Shown: one piece after another, positions 7,505-16,629 of the stretch
How the letters are laid out: each line of letters begins with the position of its first letter
How positions within the stretch are numbered: position 1 is the first letter of the stretch
Assembly (NCBI RefSeq): GCF_030813235.1
Contig: NZ_JAUSUB010000008.1
Coordinates: forward strand, 1-64,000
Direction: 5' to 3'
Origin: Cytobacillus purgationiresistens
GTDB taxonomy: Bacteria; Bacillota; Bacilli; Bacillales; Cytobacillaceae
DNA: 64,000 nt
Notes under the pieces: model-generated
Seen by the model: the letters and a program-made list of their open reading frames with translations, nothing else
Databases searched by the model: none
Told to the model about the DNA's origin: nothing
Translations under genes and position numbers: made by a program

Positions 7505-9652
7505 ATGCTTATAAAAAATTCCTTTACGCAGACGGTTAGTAATTATATGAATAGGCATGTTCCTAAATTAACCGACCAACATACGATCCTTGATGCAGTT
7601 AAAATATTCAGAAAAGATAAAATATGGATTCTCCCTGTCATGGATGAACAAAATTTGTTTGTCGGTGCGTTGACACCTTCCGCGATATTTAAAGCCCTTT
7701 CGGAAAACGCTTCCATAGATGAACCTATCCTACCCTACATCATAAAAAATACGATTACTGTATATGAAACGGACGATTTAACAGAAGTACGTTCCTTTCT
7801 CCTAGAAAAACAGGTTGGCCAAGCTGTAGTACTTTCAGCTGATAATAGAGTAAGCGGCGTTTTAGACACGAAAAACATTATTCAAGCCTATAAAACACGA
7901 AGTGATACGTATGGTTATTCTTTAGAATCTCTCTTTCAGCACATGCAAACAGGCATTCTGGCCTTAGATTACAAAGGGCGAATTCTCGTTGCTAATCATG
8001 CGGCCGAATCCATGTGCAACATCAAAAGAGATTACAGCATCGGCCATCACTTTTCGGAAATATTCCCTGATCTAATAGAATTTAAAAGTGATAATCCGCA
8101 AATGACTGATATCCCACTTCAACGTATTACCATTGATCATAAAAAGCTTTTAGTAAAATATAAATCTCTATCCCGGGAAAGCAAATACTGGGGGGGCATT
8201 ATCTTGATTTCCGATTTAACAGATTATGAAGAAATTGCTAAGGAATTGGAGATCACAAAAAGGCTGGAGAGAACATTGCAAACCGTTTTAAACACAACAA
8301 ACGACGCCTACATCGTCATCGATCAAACAGGAAAAATTGATATGATTAATGAAGCAGCTATGGATTTTACAAAAAAACCAAAGCAGCAGCTTTTAGGACG
8401 ATCCGTTAAGTTGGCCATTCCTGAAATTCATTTAGAAGAAGCGCTAAATGATGATTTCCAAGGTGAGAAGCTAGAGGCCATGATCATCGAAAAACGCAAA
8501 TGTCTAGTTCAGAAGACGCCAATCTTTAAAGACCATCAACGAGTTGGAACGATTGCAAAGATTATATATAAAGATTTAAATAAATGGAAAAGCGTGATTA
8601 AAACTTTAACAGACCTAGAGAAAGAGGTGTCTTTTTATCGAGGAGAGTTATCATTAATAGGCGGAACTCCTTTTGATTTGGACGATATTATTACACAAGA
8701 TCCAGAGTTAAAGAAATTGAAGCACTTTGCCAGACAGTCTGCTTCTGGATTTTCAAACGTCCTCTTATTAGGTGAAAGCGGCACAGGTAAAGAGCTTTTT
8801 GCAAGGGGCATCCATAACGCATCCCATCGTACTGGAAAGTTCATTAAGGTGAACTGTGCTGCCATCCCTGAGGAATTATGGGAATCTGAGTTTTTTGGCT
8901 ATGCAGATGGAGCCTTTACCGGGGCAAAAAAGGGCGGAAAGCCGGGTAAATTTGAGCTAGCTCATAATGGCACCCTATTTTTAGATGAAATTGGCGATAT
9001 GCCTTTATTAATGCAGGTTAAGCTGCTTAGGGTTTTACAAGAGAAAGAGTTTGAGAGAGTTGGCGGTAACGAAACGATCAATGTCAATGTTCGCATAATC
9101 GCAGCCACCAATAAGAATTTAACTGAAATGGTCGCAAAAAATGAATTCAGAGAGGATTTATTTTATAGATTAAACGTAATCGTCCTCAATATCCCGCCGT
9201 TACGTGAACGAGCTCATGATATACCATTGCTTGCCAAATCAATAACGAAAAAATTATGTCACTTAATGGGGTTAGGCAATGTCCATCTAAGTAAAACTGT
9301 TTTAATGGCTTTATCTATGTATCAATGGCCTGGTAATGTGCGCGAATTAGAAAATGCTGTTGAACGAGCATTGAATGCAATCGAAAGTGATGTGTTGGAA
9401 ATCGAGCATCTTCCGGAATATATCCAAAAACAGAAAATCAATCAATCTTCCGAGCCTCCTGCTCTTAAAAAAACCAATGTTGAACAAGTGTCCATATCTG
9501 ATTTTTATAAGTTGAATATGGACAATGCAGAGAAGGACACAATTACCTTCGCATTAAATCAAACCAATGGAAATCGCACAGCTGCTGCTAAACTATTAGG
9601 AATTAGCAGATCACAATTTTATAAAAAGTTGCGGAAGTTGGATATTCTTTGA
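7505..9652 (+). CDS. Sigma-54 enhancer-binding activator with CBS and PAS domains
   Basis: A 715-residue bacterial enhancer-binding protein. Order: two CBS domains (about residues 10-128), PAS domain(s) (about 143-245 and 265-365), an AAA+ sigma-54 interaction domain with Walker A GESGTGKE (about 422-429), the GAFTGA sigma-54 contact loop (about 470-475) and Walker [11 protein letters not shown], then a C-terminal Fis-type HTH (about 678-712, [21 protein letters not shown]). CBS pairs usually bind adenine nucleotides or CoA-like ligands, and PAS domains small ligands, so the signal may be an acyl-CoA or energy state. It is a single gene with its own terminator, divergent from the acyl-CoA operon. 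It most likely activates the four sigma-54 promoters in this window; only the neighbouring one is supported by position. Confidence 0.93.
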   Translation: MLIKNSFTQTVSNYMNRHVPKLTDQHTILDAVKIFRKDKIWILPVMDEQNLFVGALTPSAIFKALSENASIDEPILPYIIKNTITVYETDDLTEVRSFLLEKQVGQAVVLSADNRVSGVLDTKNIIQAYKTRSDTYGYSLESLFQHMQTGILALDYKGRILVANHAAESMCNIKRDYSIGHHFSEIFPDLIEFKSDNPQMTDIPLQRITIDHKKLLVKYKSLSRESKYWGGIILISDLTDYEEIAKELEITKRLERTLQTVLNTTNDAYIVIDQTGKIDMINEAAMDFTKKPKQQLLGRSVKLAIPEIHLEEALNDDFQGEKLEAMIIEKRKCLVQKTPIFKDHQRVGTIAKIIYKDLNKWKSVIKTLTDLEKEVSFYRGELSLIGGTPFDLDDIITQDPELKKLKHFARQSASGFSNVLLLGESGTGKELFARGIHNASHRTGKFIKVNCAAIPEELWESEFFGYADGAFTGAKKGGKPGKFELAHNGTLFLDEIGDMPLLMQVKLLRVLQEKEFERVGGNETINVNVRIIAATNKNLTEMVAKNEFREDLFYRLNVIVLNIPPLRERAHDIPLLAKSITKKLCHLMGLGNVHLSKTVLMALSMYQWPGNVRELENAVERALNAIESDVLEIEHLPEYIQKQKINQSSEPPALKKTNVEQVSISDFYKLNMDNAEKDTITFALNQTNGNRTAAAKLLGISRSQFYKKLRKLDIL

Positions 9653-9722
9653 ATGATAGCGAACTTGAGCTAATCGTATATGGATAGCCCTTACTTCATT
9701 TGAAAACTTAGTTTAATCAAAG

Positions 9723-9762
9723 AAAATACACGTCTGAGATTAATTCTGACGTGTATTTTTTG
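9723..9762 (+). terminator. Terminator of the activator gene
   Basis: tacacgtc at 9727-9734 pairs with gacgtgta at 9748-9755 and is followed by a run of six Ts. It lies 75 bases behind the activator stop. Confidence 0.8.
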
Positions 9763-9820
9763 TGTATTGTGGTTTGATGTTTGAAGTAGTTCCCTTACTG
9801 CTTCAAGATTGATAATGCCA

Positions 9821-9990
9821 GGCACTAGTTGGGCAATCTAGTTACCCCTTTTACTCATAATTGACTCTTTCGGGCACTAGTTGAGCGATCTAGTTACCCC
9901 TTTTACTCATAATTGACTCTTTCGGGCACTAGTTGGGCGATCTAGTTACCCCTTTTACTCATAATTGACTCTTTCGGGCACTAGTTGGGA
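9821..9990. repeat. Three 52-bp direct tandem repeats plus a partial copy
   Basis: Unit starts gggcactagttgggcgatct and ends attgactctttc; three copies differ at only one or two bases each, followed by 15 bases of a fourth. Each unit contains ACTAGT and, 10 bases later, another CTAGT. No coding sense. The block fills most of the gap 9763-10082 between the activator terminator and the convergent thiolase gene. Almost identical copies indicate recent expansion. Confidence 0.9.
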
Positions 9991-10082
9991 TTTTTCCGCT
10001 TTCCACTTTAAATGAGAGCGATTTTAATTTAATGCCAATCTTCTCTTCCAATACAGCTGCGATGTACCTCACTCCTCATATT

Positions 10083-11267
10083 TTATGAAATTTCTTTGCC
10101 TACAATTGAAATAAAGGATACACATTGCATCGGCGTGCCTCCTAGATTATGGGTCAAGCCAATTTTTGGATCATCCAATTGCCGTTTTCCAGCCTTCCCT
10201 TGAAATTGCAAGTACATTTCATAGAGCATTCTAAGTCCGCTTGCTCCTATCGGATGTCCAAATGATTTTAGTCCGCCATCTGGATTAATAGGCAGCTCCC
10301 CGCCTAATTCAAATACACCCTTTAAAACATCTTTCCAGCCCTGACCTCTTTCACTGAAACCTAAATCTTCATAGATAACCAATTCAGTAGGAGTAAAACA
10401 GTCATGCACTTCAGCCATATCAATCTCTTTACGCGGATTTTGTATGCCAGCTTGCTTATAGGCAGCTTGTGCAGCCGCAACATTCTCTTTGAAAGTAGTA
10501 AAATCATAATCTTGTCGCAGCTTCCCATCTCCTGGACCTGCAGCAATGGAAAGCGCTTTTACATACATTGGATCTTTTCTATATTTTTGGGCATCTTCTG
10601 ACCTAACGATAATCGCTGCCGCTGCCCCATCTGCTACTCCCGAACAATCCATAATTCCTAATGGAGCTGCCACCATAGGAGATTTCGTGATTTTCTCCAT
10701 CGATACTTCATTTCTATATTGTGCTTTCGGATTTAATGAGCCATTATAATGGTTTTTCCATGCAATTTTTGACAGTACTTCCCTGCCTTGCTCGTCAGAT
10801 AGCCCGTACTTGTTATAGTAGGCCGGTGCTAAGAATGAAAAGGAGGCAGGTGCAGAAATATTTGGTGATGTGCCATCACTAGCTGGTCTCGGTGCATTTA
10901 ATCCGCTATACCCTGAATCCTTTAATTTTTCCACTCCAATTGCAAGCACGATGTCATATGCCCCGGATGCTACTGCATAACATGCATTTCTAAACGCCTC
11001 TGACCCTGTGGCACACATATTTTCCACTCTTGTTACGGGAATGAATTGTGTTTTTAAAGGACCTGAGAGAGTAATGCCTGCATAGCCTGATATCATTGTT
11101 CCAAGCCAAGCGGCCTCAACATCTGAAGGCTCAATCCCTGCATCCGTAAATGCTTCATAAGCAGCTTCCACTAATAAATCATCGACACTTTTATCCCAAT
11201 GCTCGGCAAATCGGGTACAACCCATTCCGATTACAGCTACCTTATCTGTTATCCCTTTTTTACTCAT
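10083..11267 (-). CDS. SCP-x-like thiolase
   Basis: A 394-residue thiolase-superfamily protein. The nucleophilic Cys is in ENMCATGSEAF (about residue 84), the basic His in EVHDCFTPTE, and the second Cys/His region is GGLKSFGHPIGASG followed by GLTHNLGGTPMQC. This form resembles the SCP-x/Ltp thiolases that cleave 2-methyl-branched or side-chain 3-ketoacyl-CoA, rather than FadA. Such enzymes often work with a DUF35 partner, and here the gene starts 2 bases after the stop of a DUF35-containing protein. It is the last gene of the three-gene operon from sigma-54 promoter B. Confidence 0.88.
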   Translation of the reverse strand: MSKKGITDKVAVIGMGCTRFAEHWDKSVDDLLVEAAYEAFTDAGIEPSDVEAAWLGTMISGYAGITLSGPLKTQFIPVTRVENMCATGSEAFRNACYAVASGAYDIVLAIGVEKLKDSGYSGLNAPRPASDGTSPNISAPASFSFLAPAYYNKYGLSDEQGREVLSKIAWKNHYNGSLNPKAQYRNEVSMEKITKSPMVAAPLGIMDCSGVADGAAAAIIVRSEDAQKYRKDPMYVKALSIAAGPGDGKLRQDYDFTTFKENVAAAQAAYKQAGIQNPRKEIDMAEVHDCFTPTELVIYEDLGFSERGQGWKDVLKGVFELGGELPINPDGGLKSFGHPIGASGLRMLYEMYLQFQGKAGKRQLDDPKIGLTHNLGGTPMQCVSFISIVGKEIS

Positions 11268-11268
11268 C

Positions 11269-12681
11269 TCAGCTACTCTCCTTCTGCCTTATCGGCCTTG
11301 CTTTCCAAAAATAGTTGCTGATGCCGCCAGCTTCGGATAATCTCCTAAAAGTCATTTCTACATTCATCCCGATCTTTATTTCCTTTGGATTGCAATCCGT
11401 GACCTCACAGATGATTCGCCCGCCTTTTTCAAAATCAATAACGGCAACAATCATCGGGGGTGCTGGAGAAGCAGCTAAATGATCGAGCGTGAAGGTTGTT
11501 ACTTTAGCTGATTGACCAACAAAGCGATAATCCTCCATTTCATCTTTTGCCTGGCATTGTACACACACTCGCTGCTTTGGAAATTGCGGTGTCCCGCAGC
11601 TTTTACATTTTGACCCAGTGAAAGAGAGATTCTGACGATACCCTCTATACAAAGCAGGAGCTGAGGGCCGATCGGTATCAGGTCTTCTTGGCGGCTCTGT
11701 TTCTATGAGATTTCTCCATTTCAAATAATCACTATAAGTGACCTTATCACTCTTTCTTTCGAGATAGCCTTTTACACCTTTCCGCTGTGTGAGCTGTGTG
11801 ATGGCTTCTGTTACTTTTAATAGAATCATATCAAGCCCTTCAGCAAAGTTGATGATCAACAGTTGGTCATTTGGCTGAGCTGACTCTAAAGCAGAGACCA
11901 TCATCATTGGGGCATGTGCATTTCCTGTCCGCCCAACTTTATCAAACAGCGGATCTTGAATTTGATGTGTCTGGAGGCCTAATGATCGTGCTGCTGCAGT
12001 ATGCGCACGTGTCCCCGGTCCTGAGATAATCACCTTTGTTAGAGCATCTGCTGTTAAGTTATTCTTCTCTAGAAATGGCTGAACATTCGATTTCACTTGA
12101 TCAAGAAAGACAGTTGTTCCTAATCTTTCTTCCCAGTCTTGTGTAAAGCTATCACCTTGACTTCGCCACGCAGTAATGATTTCACCTTGAACCGTACCTG
12201 AGTCCACAATTTCAGCGATGACATCTTCACCTGATCCAATCAAAAATGAGGCTGCCCCATCTCCGAACCATTGTTCATTTTGACCAGTCGGTGCGCCTAT
12301 GCGGCAATCAGCTGTAATGACTAATGTTTTTTCAGATTCATTTGCTGCCATAATAGCGGAAGTACCGCTCCTTAAAGATGAGGCAGCTTCAATTGCATGA
12401 ATATTTGCGGTCAGATTCAAGGCAGCTGTAATCGTAGACACCGATCCTTTTTCCTTGTAAGGTGCGCTTGTGGTTGTATAGTAGATGCGATCAATGTTTG
12501 TTGCTTCCATTTCAGCCAGACAATCGATAGCAGACTCGACTCCCATTGACACACTGTCTTCATCATAGCCAGCGATTGCTTTTTCTCCACCAAAAACGGG
12601 TTTATTAAAAAATTCACCGATCTTCTTCCTTTGCAGGCGATTGTAAGGTATGTAAGCCCCATAAGAAATAATCCCTTTCAT
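11269..12681 (-). CDS. HMG-CoA synthase-like/KAS III domain fused to DUF35 Zn-ribbon OB fold
   Basis: A 470-residue two-part protein. Residues about 1-290 follow the archaeal-type HMG-CoA synthase/KAS III fold (IISYGAYIPYNRL at the start, TGNAHAPMMMVSAL later). The segment where the catalytic Cys is expected reads IEAASSLRSGTSA, so the nucleophile appears to be replaced by Ser/Leu. The C-terminal part (about 340-470) is DUF35: a rubredoxin-like CKSCG...CVQC Zn ribbon followed by an OB fold. DUF35 proteins pair with SCP-x thiolases, and the thiolase gene follows directly. I infer an acyl-CoA binding or scaffold partner of the thiolase rather than an active synthase. Confidence 0.82.
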   Translation of the reverse strand: MKGIISYGAYIPYNRLQRKKIGEFFNKPVFGGEKAIAGYDEDSVSMGVESAIDCLAEMEATNIDRIYYTTTSAPYKEKGSVSTITAALNLTANIHAIEAASSLRSGTSAIMAANESEKTLVITADCRIGAPTGQNEQWFGDGAASFLIGSGEDVIAEIVDSGTVQGEIITAWRSQGDSFTQDWEERLGTTVFLDQVKSNVQPFLEKNNLTADALTKVIISGPGTRAHTAAARSLGLQTHQIQDPLFDKVGRTGNAHAPMMMVSALESAQPNDQLLIINFAEGLDMILLKVTEAITQLTQRKGVKGYLERKSDKVTYSDYLKWRNLIETEPPRRPDTDRPSAPALYRGYRQNLSFTGSKCKSCGTPQFPKQRVCVQCQAKDEMEDYRFVGQSAKVTTFTLDHLAASPAPPMIVAVIDFEKGGRIICEVTDCNPKEIKIGMNVEMTFRRLSEAGGISNYFWKARPIRQKESS

Positions 12682-12725
12682 TTCCTTTCCTCCCTTTGAT
12701 GAAAACTCGTTTCGTTAATTTATTT

Positions 12726-13808
12726 TTACTTTGTTTGCTTTAATTCATTTGCATGCTGATCAAGTTGTGGCGCTCGGGTGAATTCTTGTGCTTCCTCAGT
12801 GAACCTTGTAGATGTATAGTTGACACCCTCTTCGTTGAATATGAATTGACGGCTTTTGAACAATGGATGCTTAACCACTTCTGCCGTTTCCAGAATAGGC
12901 GCTAAACAGCAATCGACTTCCAACGAGAATTGTGCCCACTCATCTAATGTACGACTGGCAAATACTGCTTTCATTTCTGTAAAAATTGGATTTTCATCTG
13001 AAGCTAAGGAATAATGCTCTGTCAGCCATGATTCTTTGTGTAAGCCATAGCAAAAATTTCTCCAAAACTTAAGCTCCAATGCACCCAAACTCACATATCG
13101 ACCATCTTTCGTCTCATAAATAAAGTAACAAACATGTTTACCGCCAAGTTTTGCTACACCATTCTGTTCCCCAGTAAGACTTTCAATTAGAATGTGGTTC
13201 GACATAAGCGGCAAGACGGAATCAGTAAGGGAAACATCCAAATAACTGGGCTCTCCTGTTCTTTCCTTATTAACAAGCGCACCAAGAATGGCCTCACTTG
13301 CAGTGATACCTCCAATAAAGTCAGCTAGCTGTGTCCCCGGCTGAATAGGGCGGCCGTTTTCATCCTTGAGCTGTGAAAGCAGCCCGCTTATTGCTAAATA
13401 ATTTAAATCATGACCGCCTAAATGACGCATTACTTCTGTTCCGCCATACCCTGATAAGGAGCAATAAATAATATCTTTTTTAACTTTTAAAGCATCCTCA
13501 TATCCAATACCAAGGCGGTCAGCAACACCTGGCCGATAGCTTTCTATGACAATATCAGCACTTGCAATTAACTGTAAGGCAGCATCTCGGTCGGCTTCTT
13601 CTTTTAAATTCAGCGCAACACTCTTTTTATTGCGGTTTTGTGCTAAAAAAACGTATCCCATATCCTCTTTGCCTGATGGCGCTCTCGATGGATCTCCAGT
13701 TGGTGATTCCACCTTAATTACCTCCGCTCCTAAATCTGCAAGTCTCAATGTTGTATGAGGAGCTGGAAGGTACTGAGAAAAATCAATGACACGAATCCCT
13801 TTTAACAT
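12726..13808 (-). CDS. CoA-transferase family III protein, AMACR-like
   Basis: A 360-residue CaiB/BaiF-family protein. The start is LKGIRVIDFSQYLPAPHTTLRLADLGAEVIKVE, the classic family III entry. The motif GGHDLNYLAISG carries the His-Asp pair used by alpha-methylacyl-CoA racemase, and ADFIGG follows as in AMACR. Transferases of this family use the same Asp as nucleophile, so the reaction could be 2-methylacyl-CoA racemisation or CoA transfer. AMACR converts 2R- to 2S-methyl-branched acyl-CoA, which then enters beta-oxidation; the SCP-x-like thiolase downstream and the MFE-2-like SDR in the other operon favour that. First gene of the operon from sigma-54 promoter B. Confidence 0.85.
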   Translation of the reverse strand: MLKGIRVIDFSQYLPAPHTTLRLADLGAEVIKVESPTGDPSRAPSGKEDMGYVFLAQNRNKKSVALNLKEEADRDAALQLIASADIVIESYRPGVADRLGIGYEDALKVKKDIIYCSLSGYGGTEVMRHLGGHDLNYLAISGLLSQLKDENGRPIQPGTQLADFIGGITASEAILGALVNKERTGEPSYLDVSLTDSVLPLMSNHILIESLTGEQNGVAKLGGKHVCYFIYETKDGRYVSLGALELKFWRNFCYGLHKESWLTEHYSLASDENPIFTEMKAVFASRTLDEWAQFSLEVDCCLAPILETAEVVKHPLFKSRQFIFNEEGVNYTSTRFTEEAQEFTRAPQLDQHANELKQTK

Positions 13809-13845
13809 AATGCGTTCTCCTCTCTCTTAAAAAAATACTTTTCCT

Positions 13846-13859
13846 TGCAAGCGTTTACT
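13846..13859. promoter_or_regulatory. CcpA cre-like site at start of transcription of promoter B
   Basis: TGCAAGCGTTTACT matches TGWAARCGYTWNCW at 13 of 14 positions. It covers the predicted start of transcription of sigma-54 promoter B, so CcpA would block initiation or early elongation when preferred sugars are present. Confidence 0.7.
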
Positions 13860-13868
13860 TATATTTAA

Positions 13869-13885
13869 TGCAAAAAGTATGCCAA
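13869..13885 (-). promoter_or_regulatory. Sigma-54 promoter B
   Basis: Minus strand TTGGCATACTTTTTGCA: TGGCAT, five bases, TTGCA, with correct -24/-12 spacing. It is about 60 bases upstream of the start of the AMACR-like gene and drives the three-gene operon ending at 10083. Confidence 0.82.
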
Positions 13886-13961
13886 AACAAGAGCGGGTAA
13901 GAAACCCACTCTTTTCGGGTATATTCTCAAGTAAAACGTTCCTTATATGGACGGTAAATGA

Positions 13962-13989
13962 GACAATGTCCACTAAAGGAGACAGTTTT
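13962..13989. promoter_or_regulatory. Candidate activator-binding sites for promoter B
   Basis: GACAATGTC at 13962-13970 (a perfect 4+1+4 dyad) and GACAGTTTT at 13981-13989, centres 19 bp apart, 77-104 bp upstream of the -24 element. See the pairs at promoters A and D. Confidence 0.45.
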
Positions 13990-14030
13990 ATTTCATATAC
14001 AAAAACTGCTCCAACCAACTGCCTCACAAT

Positions 14031-15310
14031 TTAACCCTTTACCCCTGGATTCTCACTTTCATCCAAACGGATGGCAGCGTTCTTCTTCGCAAATTTATCA
14101 GGGTTAGTAAATAGTAACAGCAAGAGACCTGCTGCCAGGGCAAAACCAGCCATTAATAGAATCGTATAATCATAGCCTTTAACAACATCAGCTCCACCCA
14201 TTTGCACAAGGCTTCCGCTAACAAGCGGCCCTACAGCTCCAGCCATCGTACCTACACCAATAAATGTGCCAATTAGCATCGTGGCGCGTTCGGGCATCAA
14301 CTTGCTCACAATATGTGGTCCCAATGTAAAGGTCGCATTGAGCAAACCTTTACCAATAATAAATGCTATAAGAATCCAAGCGACATTGCGGAATTGAGTC
14401 AATGAATAAAACAAACCTGCACCAATGATCAATGAAACCCCAGTACAACGACACGGGAAATTTTGTAACTGCCATTCTTCTTAAACAAATAATCCGAAAA
14501 CATGGCAAGCCCGATCGTGAACAATCCGGCTGTTAATCCGATCAGAGCGGCAAAATAGCCCATTTGAGTTGGTGAAACGCCTACGGATTGGACAAGGAAC
14601 GACGGCATCCAAACTTGATTCCATGAGATATACCAATAAACGGCAAACGATGCGAACAATGGAATGAGAAAATGGATAGAAAGCAGTACTTTACTCATAT
14701 CTGCCCATTTGAATTTCGGCTTTTCCTTTTGGACCTTGACTTCAACATAGCTTCCATCCTTTGGGGCGTCCTTGCCAAAAATCAACCATAGAATTGCCCA
14801 GACTAGACTAAGAAAACCTAGAGAAGCAAAGGAGAACCTCCACCCATGATTGACAATTAAATACACTAATACAGGGGCACTAATTAATCCGCCGACTGTC
14901 GCCCCAAAGTTTAAAATCGAAGTAGACAAACCGCGTGATTCCGGTTTGAACCATCTATTTAAATGTGTGATAGCTGTTGCGAAAAATGGACCTTCAAATA
15001 TTCCTAAAAGAATTCGATAGACAATCAGCATCTCTAGACTAGTGATGAAATAAACTCCAAATTGAAGAATCGTCCAGCTTAATGCCATGATAGACAGCAT
15101 CCTTTTTGTACCGAAGCGATCAGCTAAACCGCTTCCAAATATATTTGCTAAAGCGAAGGACCAGAAAAAGCTGCTCCCTACTAAGCCCCATTGTGTGGGC
15201 GTTAAGGAAAAGTCATTCGTTATTTCTACTGCAGCGTACCCTGCGATTGCTTTATCCGCATAATTAATAATGTAGAGAAAAAACAAGAATCCTAATATTA
15301 CCCAACGCAT
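14031..15310 (-). pseudogene. MFS transporter split by a single-base frameshift
   Basis: Two frames make one transporter of about 425 residues. The first (15310 down to 14429) covers helices 1-8, starting RWVILGFLFFLYIINYADKAIAGYA; the second (to 14031) continues LIIGAGLFYSL to the charged C-terminus. The join needs one extra G in the GGGG run at 14438-14441, giving LGVSLIIGAG. The family is the anion:cation symporter type (R-x-L-L-G-I-F-E-G motif, DRFGTKRM loop) that carries organic acids. Loss of a base in a homopolymer may be genuine decay or a sequencing error. It follows the acyl-CoA synthetase relic behind sigma-54 promoter C. Confidence 0.85.
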
Positions 15311-15385
15311 CGGCCCTCATCCCCTTGGAATTCAATATTTTTAGTCATCAAAAACTTCATAATGGTTCTTGCAAAGGTTCTTCTT

Positions 15386-15624
15386 TTAAACTTTGACGAA
15401 GGATTTTTCACCTCTCCTGAAACCCCTCTGGTGCATCGCTGCAGCTAAACGGTTGCTAATCGACCAATTTTAAAAGTCAATGGTCGTTCCCCGTCTATCA
15501 CTGCAATTTTCCCTGGATATTTTTTTGCAGATTGATCAAGTAAATCAATAATTGTCCATTCAGGAATCGTTATTTCATTGCGTGTGACTCATTCTGGATA
15601 ATATTTATGCCACCGTTTATTCAA
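15386..15624 (-). pseudogene. Acyl-CoA synthetase relic, N-terminal remnant
   Basis: From a TTG at 15624, preceded by GGAGTG, the frame reads MNKRWHKYYPE, then a stop, then EITIPEWTIIDLLDQSAKKYP, GKIAVIDGERPLTF, and after another frame change AAMHQRGFRRGEKSFVKV. This is the N-terminus of a long-chain acyl-CoA synthetase (KYYP, then a D-L-L-D-Q-S-A-K-K-Y-P segment, then LTF, then the GFRRGE loop). About 450 residues, including the whole AMP-binding core, are missing between 15386 and the MFS start at 15310. Hence a degraded first gene of the third sigma-54 operon. Confidence 0.8.
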
Positions 15625-15745
15625 CAGACTTCACTCCTCTCAATGTTTCTTGGAATAAGGTGGAATAGTCGGAAAACATCACTGTTTATCATCCATTTAT
15701 TACTTCAATTGTTCTCCCCCCTGACGAACCCTGATCATACAATAA

Positions 15746-15759
15746 AGAAAGCGCTTTAT
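15746..15759. promoter_or_regulatory. CcpA cre-like site downstream of promoter C
   Basis: AGAAAGCGCTTTAT, 12 of 14 matches to the cre consensus and centred on the palindrome AAAGCGCTTT. It sits about 10-22 bases after the predicted start of transcription of promoter C. Confidence 0.55.
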
Positions 15760-15778
15760 TTTCACTTGTAATATTTCT

Positions 15779-15795
15779 TGCAAATACCGTGCCAC
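15779..15795 (-). promoter_or_regulatory. Sigma-54 promoter C (near-perfect consensus)
   Basis: Minus strand GTGGCACGGTATTTGCA contains TGGCACGGTATTTGCA, which matches the consensus TGGCACGRNNNTTGCW at every position. It is about 155 bases upstream of the acyl-CoA synthetase relic. The promoter is intact although the genes behind it are broken. Confidence 0.88.
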
Positions 15796-16033
15796 AATGG
15801 ACATCAGTCAATGTAACATTGTAAAACTTAATCTTTCTCGACTACACACTTTCCGTCCTATCGTAAACACAGCTGTATCTCTTTGTACACATTTCCAAAT
15901 CATGCGGTGCTCATAATGAATAACCATCAGAATAATTAACATTTATTTCTATTACTGTAAATAGTAAAGAGTTTAACTTTGGGCTAAATCGGAAATGTTT
16001 ATAGTATCAATTAAGAGATAGGGAGTTAAATAG
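15796..16033. other. Upstream region of promoter C
   Basis: No gene. A dyad caatgtaacattg at 15809-15821 and ACAGCTGT at 15869-15876 are possible activator sites but fit the GACA-n-TGT pattern less well than at promoters A, B and D. Confidence 0.3.
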
Positions 16034-16171
16034 ATGATAGAAGAAACTGAATATCTAATATTCGTAAATGAATTAGGACTTTTATTTGGTGAATATTATA
16101 GATGTAAAGATGAAGAGATAAAACAGCTAGTTCTTGCGGATATCCTTTTAATTGGTAAAGTAATTTCTTAG
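16034..16171 (+). CDS. 45-residue protein, unknown
   Basis: Reads MIEETEYLIFVNELGLLFGE and ends ADILLIGKVIS. An ATG with GGGAG 9 bases upstream. Acidic, no membrane segment, probably helical. No family recognised. Same strand as the next small gene, 79 bases away. Confidence 0.45.
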   Translation: MIEETEYLIFVNELGLLFGEYYRCKDEEIKQLVLADILLIGKVIS

Positions 16172-16250
16172 AGAAAGAGGTATATTTCTTAGGATAATAT
16201 AAATATATATAATATGATTATTACTTCTAAAGTAAAAGAGGTGCATCAAT

Positions 16251-16427
16251 ATGTGGCTTTGGATCGCTGTCATTGCAGGACCTATACTTATTATTGCTTT
16301 CATCGAAGAGACTATTCAATTCATGATTCGTCGTCTCGTTGGTCAAAGTACAGAGATAAAGGAGAAGAGATGGAGTAAATTAACGAACATGATTAAAAGG
16401 AAAAAAATTAAAAACATCCCCTCTTAA
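16251..16427 (+). CDS. 58-residue single-pass membrane protein, unknown
   Basis: Reads MWLWIAVIAGPILIIAFIEE, one hydrophobic helix, then a basic tail with KRKKIKNIPS. Ribosome site AAGAGGTG lies 7 bases upstream of ATG 16251. The helix followed by R/K-rich tail fits a small regulatory or stress membrane peptide. Family not recognised. Confidence 0.5.
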   Translation: MWLWIAVIAGPILIIAFIEETIQFMIRRLVGQSTEIKEKRWSKLTNMIKRKKIKNIPS

Positions 16428-16629
16428 TCTTCACTTAATATGCAGCTATAGACCGGTTTAAACCTCATCCGACCTCATTCCACATTTTTTGTATTTGATT
16501 TCTTTTTTATAAGACATGCCATGGATTAAATGAAGGCTGCAATGATCGGTTGTACAGGCAAAGAATTTGATGAACGTATATTGATTTGGTTAAGATAGAT
16601 AGTGGTTAGCATATTAGGAGGGAAAAACC

